Shown here piece after piece: positions 49,219 to 60,913 of a stretch of 64,000 bases of DNA. Under the pieces are notes generated by a model. It ran no database searches, was not told where the DNA came from, and was given only the letters and a program-made list of their open reading frames with translations. Position numbers and translations under genes: made by a program. Within the stretch, counting starts at the first letter, position 1, and the number at the start of each line of letters is the position of its first letter. The stretch covers positions 22,158,428 through 22,222,427 of the forward strand of contig NC_064759.1 of assembly GCF_011397635.1 (NCBI RefSeq), read 5' to 3'. Source of the DNA: Epinephelus fuscoguttatus (taxonomy: Eukaryota > Chordata > Actinopteri > Perciformes > Serranidae).

Positions 49219-49346
49219 GCTGTGGTTAGATGGAAAGCCCTCAATTAGGAAATTCATTGGTGGATCAAGAATCGGTACACCCATTATCATCCTCGGACAG
49301 GTAATTCATGAACATTACGGTTATAATTCCAGAAATGTCTGTAGAC

Positions 49347-50208
49347 TAGGGTTGGGAATCTCTAGGCACCTCGCGATTCGATTCAATTCCAATTCAGAGG
49401 GCAACGATTTCGATTATAAAACGATTCTCGATTATAAAACAAGCCAATAAGAAAATTTACACTAGATATTGAAAAACATTTTTGTAATAAAGCTGGGAAT
49501 ACATATCCAGTGCATACAAACTGTAGGCCTATTACTTACTGTGGTTGAGATGACTACACTCCACCAGTCTCCTCTGGTCCATCCTCCTCATCCACAAATC
49601 TCAACGAGACTCTTCTGTCCCTCGTCAACCTCCTCGACATTTCTCCTCCAGTATTTACAAAACTATAACTAACTATATCTATGTATGAACTATAAAAACA
49701 CAAACTATTGCAAAAAAGATGAACGATGGCAAAACTACCAACTATGGTGAAAACACAACGAAAACACGGCAAAAGACACTCAAAAACACACTACAAAAAA
49801 ACTCAAAATCGCTCCAAAAAAACACAAAAATACTATTATTTACAACACTAAATATTATTTACAAAGAAAACGTCACCCAAACTCCACTAAAACTCACCAA
49901 AACTCAGCTAAAACACTCCAGCTTGCACTCTCCTCGTCAGCTGTCACTCTCCTCCTGCTGTGCCCACTTCTTCCCCTCCTCCACAGGTAATGACGTCACT
50001 ACCGTAATGTATATCACTGGAAAGCTCCGCTTCTCAGCTTTCAGAATCCGTTGGAATTACGTCGATAGCGTGAATGGTCGAGGAGTTACAGTAATTTGAA
50101 AAATAAATATAAAAATAAAATTAAAATCAATTATGAGTTTTCCAAATCAATGCTTGCATTGTTCAAGACGCATGCATCTAAAAGTCGATTTTTTTCCCCC
50201 CACCCCTA
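49347..50208. mobile_element. hAT-type non-autonomous element in copy 8 intron 3
   Basis: 862 bp flanked by an exact 8-bp duplication, CTGTAGAC (49339-49346 and 50209-50216), single in copy 9. The termini are TAGGGTTGGG at the left and TAGGGGTGGG read from the right. The ends contain GATTCGATTC-like words typical of fish hAT elements. No transposase was seen. Confidence 0.85.
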
Positions 50209-50517
50209 CTGTAGACTGTTGAATTTTGATTCATTGACATCAGAACACAAACTGTACAGCACAAAAATGTTTTTGTCACAATTCTTGTAATCACCAGAAA
50301 GATTCCCCTGGTGGGGGATTTGATGCTGATCAGTCCTTCGTTGGCATGATGTCTGATGTCCACATGTGGGACTACGCCCTTTCAACCTGTGAGATCAAGC
50401 GCTACGTGGAATATCTGAACTTCACCCCGGGGAATGTGCTCAACTGGAGGGCGTTGGAGTTTGTCACCAGTGGAAGAGTGCTGATAGAAGATCAACAAAT
50501 GGCCTGTATGATGTAGC

Positions 50518-51288
50518 CACAGTACAGCAAGACCTCAAGTAATACTCCATACAAGGTCTTTTCTTTTGAGTATAACACGCTAACACACTGTAGACGTAAA
50601 CAGTGGCTTTAAAAAGTTTGTGACTCAGTCTTAGGGAATTGTGGTGGCTTTAATCAGCTTGAAAAAAAAAAAAACCTACCCTGTTTTACAAACTACAATC
50701 CTTATTTCTGATGCCAATCTTCACTGTAACTGTGCAATTGTTGTATGTAATCATGTGACCTTTGTGATACATCTTCGGTCTGTCATGTCTGTGATGTTCT
50801 TCATGACAGCTCATTAAAAATGGCACATTTTGCAGTTCCTGTCTCATGTCCGTCATTCTGACATAAATCATTTGATAATATTTAGCACATCAGTGGAAGG
50901 CAGGGGTGCTCTGGACCTTTTGGGGCCCCTTGATAACTGCTCAACAAGCCTTGATGCAACACATTTCTTTTCATCTATATGTTTTAGAGGCCCAATCCAG
51001 CTTTGGGTCCCAGAGGTGCTACAAGAGGGCTACTTTAACATTACATCTTTCTGCTTTAGCCTATAGGCAATTAGAACGTAAGCCTATGAAGGCACTGGTA
51101 CTGCCTTCGGTTGCTGCATCAGTGTCTTTAAAGAAATCATTTCCACAGGGGATTGGGGTGGAGGCGTCATCATTACTGTTTAAAATCCTATTTTTGTCTG
51201 CACCACTTTTATTGTTTAAAGTTGATTTTCAATGATTTTTTGATCTTGAACTCTGAAAAAAAAACAATTTATGCAAATTATGAATGAG
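50518..51288. other. 3' flank of copy 8
   Basis: Near-identical to 62114-62855 after copy 9. A possible ATTAAA poly(A) signal is near 50813. No gene was seen. Confidence 0.6.
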
Positions 51289-52041
51289 CAGTGTTGGGAA
51301 CGTTACTTTAAAAAAGTAATTAGTTGTAGTTACTAGTTTCCCCAAAAAGTAACTGAGTTAGTAACTGAGTTACTACACTATAAAAGTAACTAATTACCAG
51401 GAAAAGTAACTATAGCATTACTTTTTTATAAAATACTCAAATATGTCAAATTGCTTGGACCCCTCCTTAATGGAACTGTATGTAATGAAACTCAACATTG
51501 AATATGTTAAATGAGTGAAACTGGCACTTAATAGAATAAAACATTGTACACTTGTCTGCACTAGTTAATGAACCTCCATTAATTGTGCAATTTAAATGCG
51601 TAAAGTTTCACTGACTGACTGTCACCTGCGTGTATGCGGAGAAGGAGAGGGGCAGAGGGAGCAGAGCTGTGGAAACATCCTGCAGTCTGACATGCCCACA
51701 CAGCTACCCTGCTTGTGTGCTTGTGAATACCCGCCCTACTCTGCCTCTGATTGGTTTATGATGAAATTTTACTCTTCCTAAGCCAATCATCACTTATGCA
51801 GTTGTCTCTCCTCTGCCCTCACCAAAGAAAACAAACTTCAGAGCTCCACTGAGAAGGAGCTTGCTTGGGTGAAAGCCGCTGCAGTGAACTCAAGTAAGGT
51901 CGAGTAACGGCGCATTTTATTGTGAGTAACAGTAACTGCGTTATAACGGGGGAGACAGTAACTTTTTTGGTTACTTGTTACTGAAAAAAGTAGCGCCGTT
52001 AGTAACACCGTTTATTTATAACACTGGTATTCCCATCACTG
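51289..52041. mobile_element. CAGTG-ended DNA element in copy 8 3' flank
   Basis: 753 bp starting CAGTGTTGGGAA and ending with the complement CCCATCACTG. The matching site after copy 9 (near 62852) is uninterrupted. The termini and internal AAAAGTAACTAATTA-type words match a common fish hAT-like family. Only TGAG is clearly repeated at the borders, shorter than the usual 8 bp, so the class is less certain than for the other two. Confidence 0.7.
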
Positions 52042-52430
52042 TGAGTATTAGAAGTTTTTCCTTTTAAATGGACACTCAACAAAAATATAAACGCAAAATT
52101 ATTGTTTTTGCTCTCAATTGTCATGAATTGTAATAAAAGATCTAATACTTTCTCCTTGCACAAAAAGCTTAGTTCTCTTAAACTGCCAACAATTTATGAA
52201 CCATACACCAGACAGTTGTGGTACATCAAGACTGTAATTAAATAAACAGCATCATCTTTTATTTAAACTTGTTTGCTGATTATTTATTTGTTGTTATGTT
52301 ATTATTATTTTCATTATTTCTTTTTCATCTCTTTACTTTATCCTGTTGACACAATTAATCTGTTGTCATTTTTTCTATCGTTGCCTGTAAGGTGACTTTA
52401 AATGTGTCTGGAAATGATTGTCATTATTTT
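52042..52430. repeat. Tc1-like terminal sequence and flank, twin of 62880-63235
   Basis: CACTCAACAAAAATATAAACG at 52072 corresponds to a Tc1-like terminal repeat (given as the CACTCAAC..TATAAACG core). The stretch is shared with the copy 9 side, so the relic predates their duplication. Confidence 0.5.
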
Positions 52431-52439
52431 TTAAGATAT

Positions 52440-52608
52440 TTTTAGGGCATTTTTGCCTTGAATTGATAGGAAAGCTCAGAGTGAAGGGGGGAGAGAGAGA
52501 GGGGATGACATGCAGCAAAGGGCCACAGGTTGGAATCGAACCCGAGCCACTGCGGCAACAGCCTTGTACATGGGGCGCCTGCTCTATCCACTAAGCCACA
52601 GACGCCCC
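52440..52608 (-). mobile_element. tRNA-derived SINE of a second family, minus strand
   Basis: On the minus strand it starts GGGGCGTCTGTGGCTTAGTGG (an A box) and has GGTTCGATTCC (a B box), then GCTGCATGTCATCCCC, and ends in TTTTGCC..TAAA. Its sequence differs from the SINEs at 43020 and 7968. Confidence 0.75.
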
Positions 52609-52617
52609 AAAAGCTGG

Positions 52618-54354
52618 TTCCAAAATATGCAGTTTGATCACACAACACAGTTGCCACAGGTGTTATAAGTTATGTTAACCGAAGATTTTGTGAATAATAA
52701 ACTGGATGTAATGTAAACACTTTGTTTCTGAAATGAATGATTTGATTTTCCGTAAAAGCTGGACTTACTGCTACAAAAAGCACAAGCTATTCTGTAAGTG
52801 GTTATCTTAAATGAAATATGATTTTGGTAATAATCTAGCTTTAAAGGTTTCTTGCCAAAAATTAGTTGAAAAGATTGCTGCCACTTTAACGTCTGTACAA
52901 TACACAAAGTTGCAGCCAGTTAGCTTAGCATAGCTTAGCATCACGACTGAAAACAGGGAAAAACAGCTAGCCTATCCTCTAAGGACCACTAATTTGTACA
53001 TTGTGTCGTACTTGTTTTATACACACAAAAACAGATTTGTGAGATATTATTTCTTTGCGGGGCACAGCCATTTAATTTAGTCCTGGCCTAAATTTTGGCA
53101 AGAAAGAGAGTAAATGTAGGCTAAGGCTACTAATGCTTTAAAATAACAGAGAAGTGCAGAAGTGAGTCCTGCTCATCCAATGAGTTATTTATTTGAGCGT
53201 GTAAAGAAAAACTAATAATAAATACCAGTAGAAAAAAATATAAATCAAATGACACATAGATGTCCCTTAATTTATTGTTTTCTTTTGGTTTGCATGTATT
53301 TTTAAGCTGCTGTGCTTTAAACTCTCTGAAGTTTGAACATTTGCACAGACTGTCTCACTGGGGATGAAAGCTTCTCGCCAACCAATGCAGGGACTTCCAC
53401 AGTTAATTAGCCAATTACGTAACACTGTGAGTTGCGTGAGCGCTCAGAATAAGCCTCTTGTGTTAAGCTAGCTGGTTCCAGATGTGATGCAGGGCATCTA
53501 TGAGCCATTAGCTCATTTGTGTTCAGCATGACTCATGACAATCTTCACTGTCAGTGGCTATAGTGAGTGCCCATTTTTGCTTTAGGCTGCAACAAGTGTG
53601 CCTGTTAAAGTTGCACTATGTGTTGTTGATGGTTGTAATTGATTAGGTATTAATATTATTTACTTGTCAACATTTTTTTTATTGTGTCTACCTGTGTAGG
53701 CCTACCTATTGTGGCTACTCCTTTTTTCAACCAAAACATCAATGTACATCGGTTTCACATTAAAGAGATACTTTGCTGATTTCAACCAAATGAACTGTAG
53801 ACTTGTCTCCATCTTACGACAGCCCTGTTCTCCCTGCTCATCTCTCAGCACAGACTTCCTCTGGCTTTAAGGCTGTTGCTCAAACTAAACATGGATATAT
53901 AAAGAGAACTGGATACAGCATTGGAGGCGGGGCCCAGTTCATTCATATCAAAATTGCTCAGTGGCGCATGAAGCCAAAAAGGTTCAACTAACAGGTATAA
54001 AAGTACCTGGATGATCGGCACTGCTTTCACACTGTGTGCAAGGAAGTTACAAAGACAAGTCATAGCATCATATTGCATCATCATTGGGGTACAACACATG
54101 CAAAGTGAAATCTGATCTGCACTTGCCATAGCTCAATATCTGGCGCACTTTAATAGAACATGGGGATGATTAATTTGTTTCACTGCAGTGTCCACAGTTG
54201 GCCTTAGGTTGGAATATATTTTATGCGAAAATGAAGAATCACAACTCTTGAAAACGTTCTCATTAAAATAAACCATAAGCCAGTGCTTTCTTTTTGACAG
54301 TTGTCTATTGTATATCAGCTGCCACCCAACAGAGTGAACTCAAGTAGGCTAAAA
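52618..54354. other. Spacer after copy 8 block
   Basis: A short piece at 52618-52672 resembles Tc1-like DNA (ATCACACAACACAGTTGCCACAG, core words only). A fish-repeat fragment lies near 52918-52970, and a segment at 53455-53590 resembles 23050-23175. No gene was recognised. Confidence 0.4.
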
Positions 54355-55440
54355 AGAGTGCACCCAGAGAACACCTGAGCGGACACCACCCCTTTATTTC
54401 TATCACCATCTAGTGTAACCCTCCAACATTGCAGCTTCAGTTACATTGTGTATGTGTAATACCCCATAGCTCCTGTTGGGTGAGAGAGCGTGTCCCGTTC
54501 CTCACTGAACAGCTTTGACTGCGCGGCCCATAGAGCAGGCAGAGTAGAGACTTCCGCTGGCTGAGCCAGCTACTTCCAGTCGAGCACTTCACTAACTTAA
54601 AAGGGGGGAAAATCATTCAATCGTGCTTTCTTTCCAAATGTTAGCCGACCAAATGATAAACATCCCAATAGTGAAACAAGTCATTTCGCAGGGGCTGTGA
54701 CGCTCCAAAAAAATGAAGCAGACAAACTAGTCATGAGTTGTTCATTTCAGCAGGAGGAATGTCACCTAACATGGTCAAGTGTAAATGTGGGGCAAGCTTC
54801 ATTCAGAAAATGTTACCAAATAGTAAGAACGAGACACACCACAGAGCTTCAGGTCCTACGGTCTGTCTTGTAATTTCACCGGCTGTGACGCCCCACAGGG
54901 CATCACATGCCGGTGAAATTATGGTTTGGCCGCTATGTAAATAGGCTTCAAAGCCCAGCAACTTCCTGAGGCCCTGACCTAAAGATTAACATCCCAGTAG
55001 TTAAAAAAGTCATTTCACAGGGATTGTGATGCTCAAAAAAATGTATCCACTGATTTACAGATGTCTCTTTCACCATGTAAATCAATGGGAGAAAGTCTTT
55101 TTGGCCCATAGGGCATCACGTGCTGGTAAAATTAAATGGTAAAACCCAGCCACTTCCTGAAGGCCTGGAACTATAGATTGTACTTCTGCATTTTCATATG
55201 CCGCCACCAAGGACACAAAGAGAAAAGGCAGACATAATTGCGTTCAAAAGGTAAAACTAGGCAGAGCTGACCAAATATAAACCTAGATTCTGTTATGGCA
55301 GCCTATTGTATTACTTTTTGGTAGTTATATGATCATTTGTAAACAAGAAGTGGTTGCCATACTGTTTCCTGTATTGTAAGAACAGAGGCTGAAAGAACTA
55401 AGATCAAACCAAAGCAGTGCTGATCAGACATGAACAAATT
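54355..55440 (+). repeat. Dispersed repeat B, copy 2, with nested module
   Basis: It shares the outer parts with 37896-38455. It also contains a module at 54720-54848 that recurs inverted at 57222-57345 and is absent from the first copy. Confidence 0.6.
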
Positions 55441-56123
55441 TCTGTTACTGCGTTGCCTGCATTGTAAATCAGATTGTTTGTTACAGCCTGCTACCATGTT
55501 GTTACTGCAGAGAAACGTCAGGAGCAGTGCATTCTGGTAGTCGTAGGTTTTCCACCTCTTGAGCAAAAACGAATGCCACCACCCTTTTCCTCTGTTGTCA
55601 CGGTTCATGTAGCAGCACCAGTTTCAGAAGTGTGTGCATGTACAGTATAGACAGCCACGTTTTAAGACCACCTTTCCAGCAGTGACATATTTCTTTCATG
55701 TCTATATACAGTCTCACTGATTGTCCTGACCTTACTTTAGATGCAAGAAGAACTGGATTCTGGATGGTGTTACTATAACAATATCAATGAGTTTTAATAT
55801 AGGATACCAAAAACCTTTAAAAACTCAAGGGTACACTTTACAGATAAAATCCTGGGTGTATTTTTCACGCAACTTGGCTCACGATATGTGTCCTCACCCT
55901 CAATTTCAGTTGTTTGTTTATGCTCATATTAAAGTAAGCCTTCATGGTTGGACTCGTATAATCGTATTATGGGTCTCAGGGTTGCCTAGTTGTGTGAAAT
56001 TAAACATGAGTGCAAATGATGAATGTAAGCTAGCTTGTTTCACAGCTTTTCTGTACGTTGCTACATCTTAATTCTTTCCTAGGGCCATATTATAATACCC
56101 TATCTAATTTATATATCAGCGTG

Positions 56124-56176
<53 letters not shown>

Positions 56177-56750
56177 CAGGAAATAGGCTAAAATCAACAG
56201 CAGTCCTTTGGTAATAGGAGAACAATACAATGTGAGAGGGTGTAAGGGTTTGCAGATTGTGTGTGCAGATAATGCTGTTAGATGCTAGATAACAGGATGC
56301 CTCTGACTAAATGTTCTGCTTTCGGCAAAAAAGGAGCTGCATATTTCTCTTGTAGCGTCATGGCGACAGCTGTTCCATCCTCCTCCCTTTCCTCCTCTGC
56401 ATCTCGATCATCTGATTAATCTCAGCATTGTGAATACTAACCTCTCCTGTTCCTCCACACCTGCCATGCTGCACCTGCCCACAAGTTGTCCCTACTGAGT
56501 CCGAGTCACACGTGTACGCAGCTGCTCCTCGTGTGCTGCCTGCTGCACTATATGAACAGAGTGTCCAAGATGTACATGCACAGTTTATGCGCTGTGTTTG
56601 GTGTTTCTGAAAATAGGTCAAAATCTTGATTGTCTCTTAAAAGTTTAGCCTGTAATTACAATAAAGTGACACCTAAGTGAGATCTGTGCTTTCTGAATCG
56701 TGGTTACGTGTAGCGTAATCCCACTGGCATGTGTCTTTGCTTATTTGCTT
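55441..56750. other. Spacer with CA microsatellite
   Basis: A (CA)n run lies at 56127-56173. No exon was recognised. Confidence 0.4.
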
Positions 56751-56757
56751 CCCTCCC

Positions 56758-56800
56758 AGTCAAAGCTGGGCCATCTGACAATGAGCTTTATGCAAGAACC
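56758..56800 (+). pseudogene. Possible STEAP last-exon stub
   Basis: After an acceptor-like GCTTCCCTCCCAG comes TCAAAGCTGGGCCATCTGACA, read as SKLGHLT (core given). It matches the start of the STEAP4 exon at 4297 (SKLGYLT), in the same phase. Similarity ends after about 25 nt. On its own this is weak; it gains weight because the block downstream of STEAP4 (5165-5510) also recurs 750 nt further on. Confidence 0.35.
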
Positions 56801-57221
56801 AATCAGATTTGTTCTTAGGTGGCATGCATGACTGATTTACACCAATATAAGGCATTGTACTTAGGATTTTCCCTTCAGTTCAACCAAAGTTCACAAGTGG
56901 TGCAGATCTATTGTAGGGGAAAAAAACTCTTTATTGACCTGATATCTTGATGTATTTATCTGAATCAATTTGGATTTTTAATACAATATCAATATAGCTA
57001 AAGTAAAACATTTAACAAAAATGAACTTGATGCATAATTAATATTCTGGTCACCATATCATCATCATCATGTCTTGTCAATTCACTGGCCATTTTCCGAA
57101 ATTTATTTAAACATATAATTTCTATATGCATATTTCAGCACACCACCTTTTTAGGAAGATTCACCGAAAGCTCTTCACTTCAAGTTCTTTATGCAGGTCA
57201 CTGTCCAGCATCATCCTGTGG

Positions 57222-57345
57222 TGCGTCTCGTTCTTACTGTTTGGTAACATTTTCTGAATGAAGCTTGCCCCACATTTGCACTTGACCATGTTAGGTGACA
57301 TTCCTCCTGCTGAAATAAACAACTCATGACTAGTTTATCCGACTC
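57222..57345 (-). repeat. Inverted copy of the 54720 module
   Basis: Reverse complement of 54720-54848 at about 95% identity by eye. The minus-strand frame reads MVKCKCGASFIQKMLPNSKN in both copies. This may be a fragment of a transposon protein; it is not recognised. Confidence 0.6.
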
Positions 57346-57544
57346 AGAGAGTTTGGTAAATCTGGCTCACTTATCTGGGCCACATGCCAGCTCTCCTGGT
57401 GCCTTCTGTATGCTGTACTAAACAATAGCAGTTGTTTGTTTTTTTTTTTCATCGGATATAAAAACCGTTTGAAACCTTAGAATGTAACAATCGGTAAATG
57501 ATCTCCAACATTAACTTCAGTGTGATTGAAGAGTGTTTATTTCT

Positions 57545-57895
57545 CTCTCTCTCTTGTCCACCAACTACATCTCATCATGTCTGAAAGCTCAGTCAAACTC
57601 AGAGAGATTTTTCCCCGCTGACTTGACTGTGCTGTGTCTAGTCGTCTCGGTCTGATCCCTCTCCAGGGTTCATCCCTCCGGCTGATCTGCCATTCTCCAG
57701 GAAACATCCGCTCTGAGCTGCAGGCTTCTCCCCAGTCACTACTGGATCTCATCACATCAGCGGAGAGAGGCGCACGCAGACTCCTCCATCACTGAAGTCC
57801 TCTGCAGAGAGGATATAATATTTGGATGTGACAGCACAGATTGACTGTTGTGATGTTAATGTTCTGCTGCAGCAAGTCATTTAGCTGATCGAGAG
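57545..57895. repeat. Flanking duplicated block, right copy
   Basis: Partner of 5165-5510 in the same orientation. Both share the GAGGATATAATATTTGGATG segment and the GCAGCAAGTCATTT segment. Confidence 0.7.
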
Positions 57896-59105
57896 CGTGG
57901 AACAACACACGCTTTAGTAAAGCAACCAATCAAAATGTTAATAAATCCACTAAAAACAATGGCGTCTGTCCGTCTTATATAAAACCTGATGGCACAACCC
58001 TGTCTCCTGGAAATTACATTTGTATGTTTCTATGTAAATAGCTTTTAATTATGTTGATGTGGCATTGCAGTTGCTGCCTTTCACATAACTAAACACTAAA
58101 TTTATGTACCTTCAGAAGACAGGTGGTTGTTGAGGATGGCTAGTGGACAAGTGCAGGACCTTGACAGCAGAACATCAGGTTCACATGCAGACTCCTGTTT
58201 TAGGTTTAGGCAACAAGACATTTTGGTCAAGGTTTGGGAAACAGCATTTATTATAGTTAAATGACTAAAAAAAAAAAGCAATAAAAAATAATGCTGTAGT
58301 CACTACAAGTGGATACTGTATTGCAAGATTTTATTCTGATGACTGAAATACGTTGTCAGTAAACATGTTGGTGATGCATTCAGTATCAACATTTTTGCAT
58401 CATGCCAGATACAGTAATTTGCAACATTTCCTTGTTAACAGAAAACGTAAATTTGCTCAACATTTCCCTCAAATATATTTCCTGTTTCAAATTAGCTCTA
58501 TATCTAGAGACAGGGCTGGATGCCATGCTCCTGTAGCTTATTGACTCAGTGTTGCTCGATACATCAAACCAAATTAAAGTTTCTACAATACAACAGTTTG
58601 AAAATATGTCCGATGTCCTTAAAACTCAACCTGATGATTAATTGCTGGGGTGCACTACTGATCCCCACAAATACCTGATTATTATTTACAGCAGCACGTG
58701 TTTGTCATTTCAATGAGCCGCATGCAGTCGGTTGTTTACCAGTACTGTACATATGAAAAACACAGTAAAAATAAAACACTTTGTATAATGCTGTGACCTA
58801 TTTTCTGAATGACAGGTATCAATTGTGACTGCAGCCAAATGCCCTTTTGATGATTGATTTTTTGAGAACAAGAGAACAAAGGGTGCGGGCCTATTTTAAT
58901 CCTGGGCTTCGTGAGGTAAAGGCGTGATATGTGTGTGTTTGTATCTTTTGTGTAATCTGTCACTGCTTTGTTTTATTTACTTATTTCCATTTGTATTAAT
59001 TTAATTGCCATTATTACATTTGTTAAATGTCCCCTTTACTTTTTCATAATAACTACAGAGGTACAGCTGGATGTGTGTGATTGTGGTACATTTATTAAAA
59101 CAGCA
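57896..59105. other. Spacer, nothing recognised
   Basis: AT-rich spacer. Short frames on both strands show no domain. Confidence 0.35.
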
Positions 59106-60207
59106 TTAAAGGGGAACTAATGTTTATTTCAACCTGGGCCCTATTTCCCGATCTACTTTTGTCTAAATGAATGATAGGATGTCCAATATTTGACATTTCT
59201 CCACTACGAAGCTAGGGCTGACCTGCCTGCAGCCCCTGAGCGTGCACTATATTAAATAATAGGGCACTCAGACAGCGTCAAACAACGTCAAAATACGTCC
59301 ACTAACACTGCGTTTTTTTCACACAGATAGATTGTTAGTATAATTATCTGACAACATAACAGAAAGGAGAAATGAACGTCTGTGTTTACCTTTAGTTGGA
59401 TTCTGACATGTTCCTCTGCCTGTTGCTGCTCCCTCTCTCTCTCTTTGTGTGCTCTTCAATTTCAGTGAGCTCTGCATCCGTGTATGTCCGTGTACTCCGT
59501 GTTCACATAAATACAGGTCGTCATCAAATTCAAATGGCTCATCCAGATCCAGCTGGTCAAAATCGGGTAAAAATTCAGCCATGACCACTCCAAACAGAGT
59601 AACTCCTCATGTTTGTAAGGTCACTCCAGAGGTAACTTCCTGCACCAACTCAAATCTCGTGACACGTGAGATTTCAGAGCCAGACTTTCACTCTCTGAGT
59701 GAGTGTTTTGACTTACTGTTTTGACTTACTACAAATATGTGCGAATTTTTACCCAATTTTGACCAACTGGATCTGGATGAGCCATTTGAATTTGATGACC
59801 ACCCGTATTTATTTGAACCAGAGTACACGGAGGCAGAGCTCATAGAAACTGAAGAGTGGACGAGGAGAGGGAGGGAGCAGCAACAGGCAGAGGAACATGT
59901 CCGAATCCAGCAAAATGAAAACACAGATGTTCATTTCTCCTTTCCGTTATGTTGTCAGATAATTATACTAACAACCCGAGCCTATCTGTGTGAAAAAAAT
60001 GCACTTTTAGAGGACATATTTTGATGTTGTTTGACGCTGTCTGAGTGCCCTATTATTTAATATAGCGTGCACTCACGGGCTGCAGGCAGGTCAGCCCTAG
60101 CTTCTTACTGGAGAAATGTCAAATATTGAACATGCTATCACTCATTTAGACAAAAGTAGATCGGGACATAGGGCCCAGGTTGAAAAAAAACATTAGTTCC
60201 CCTTTAA
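59106..60207. mobile_element. 1.1-kb foldback element with TTAA flanks
   Basis: TTAA followed by AGGGGAACTAATGTT at the left is mirrored by AACATTAGTTCCCCT and TTAA at the right. The two arms, each about 450-500 nt, are inverted copies around a centre near 59610-59735. Each arm encodes an outward-pointing start of the same acidic peptide (FLP.FDQLDLDEPFEFDD): minus strand from about 59588, plus strand from 59737. TTAA target duplication fits Kolobok or piggyBac elements. The arms are not full transposase genes. Confidence 0.75.
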
Positions 60208-60340
60208 AAGCCTGTACTGTGCATTTGCCTGCTCTCTATAATAACATTGTATTGTTTTGTAAACGGGAAGTGTTCACAAGGAAGTAACGCAAATCCATGA
60301 CTGAAACGCTCATAGACGAGGAATGAGGAAACAGGGAGGG

Positions 60341-60347
60341 TATAAAA
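60341..60347 (+). promoter_or_regulatory. TATA box of pentraxin copy 9
   Basis: TATAAAA sits after GAGGAAACAGGGAGGG, about 50 nt before the end of the noncoding exon at 60394. Confidence 0.65.
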
Positions 60348-60534
60348 CTCACACCTGTTACTGTTGTGCAAAACATCCTGACACAGGCCTGAAGGTAAGC
60401 TCACAACATGATGTCCAATGCAAAATAGAGTAAAATGAGGCGACTGAACTTTTTCTATCTGCTGTATGTTGCATCATGTAGGAACACAGCAGGATCTGAT
60501 TTATTATATGTGTCTGTATTTGTCTTTGTGTCAG

Positions 60535-60859
60535 ATGGCGTTTTTGCTTCTCCTGGTGATGCTGACGGCATGTGCTGCAATGCCTCAAGGTAAAATATAT
60601 ACATAAATATTCTTTATTTGACAGAGGGAATGCAAAAGGGAATTTTGCAATAAGCTTATGCATGTACATGTACATGTACAGTTTTCCACAAAAAAAACAA
60701 ACAATTTTTCAAAATTAACAGAATGAAAACAGTTGCATGGGCTAATTGCAACTCGTAAAAATTTATGACAGGTATGTCTAAATTACTAACGTTGCGTACA
60801 TCTGTCATTCTTGTTCTTTTTAATCATAAGTTTGTTTCGTACTGCACAGGGTATTTAGA

Positions 60860-60913
<54 letters not shown>

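Larger units (their letters stand above)
47057..50517 (+). pseudogene. Pentraxin copy 8, disrupted by hAT-type insertion
   Basis: Exon 1 is 47057-47111 and exon 2 is 47789-47891. Exon 3 starts at 47997 and ends at 49300 but is split by a 1010-bp element (48209-49218). Exon 4 is about 50298-50517. Without the insert, the gene would be almost identical to copy 9. The insert brings a stop right after its left edge, so the product would end within the pentraxin domain. The acceptor of exon 4 has lost five bases compared with copy 9; a CAG remains and would start at AAA GAT, replacing the EQD calcium motif by KD. A second hAT-type insert lies in intron 3. The gene is freshly inactivated: the exons otherwise show only a few substitutions from copy 9. 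Confidence 0.88.

Noticed and set aside
57537-57755. Minus-strand 72-residue frame as a gene
   Set aside because: The frame is not preserved in the paralogous block at 5165-5510 and has no recognisable domain.
59319-60024. Two small genes, one on each strand
   Set aside because: They are the mirrored arms of one foldback element, both truncated, with no conserved full-length protein.
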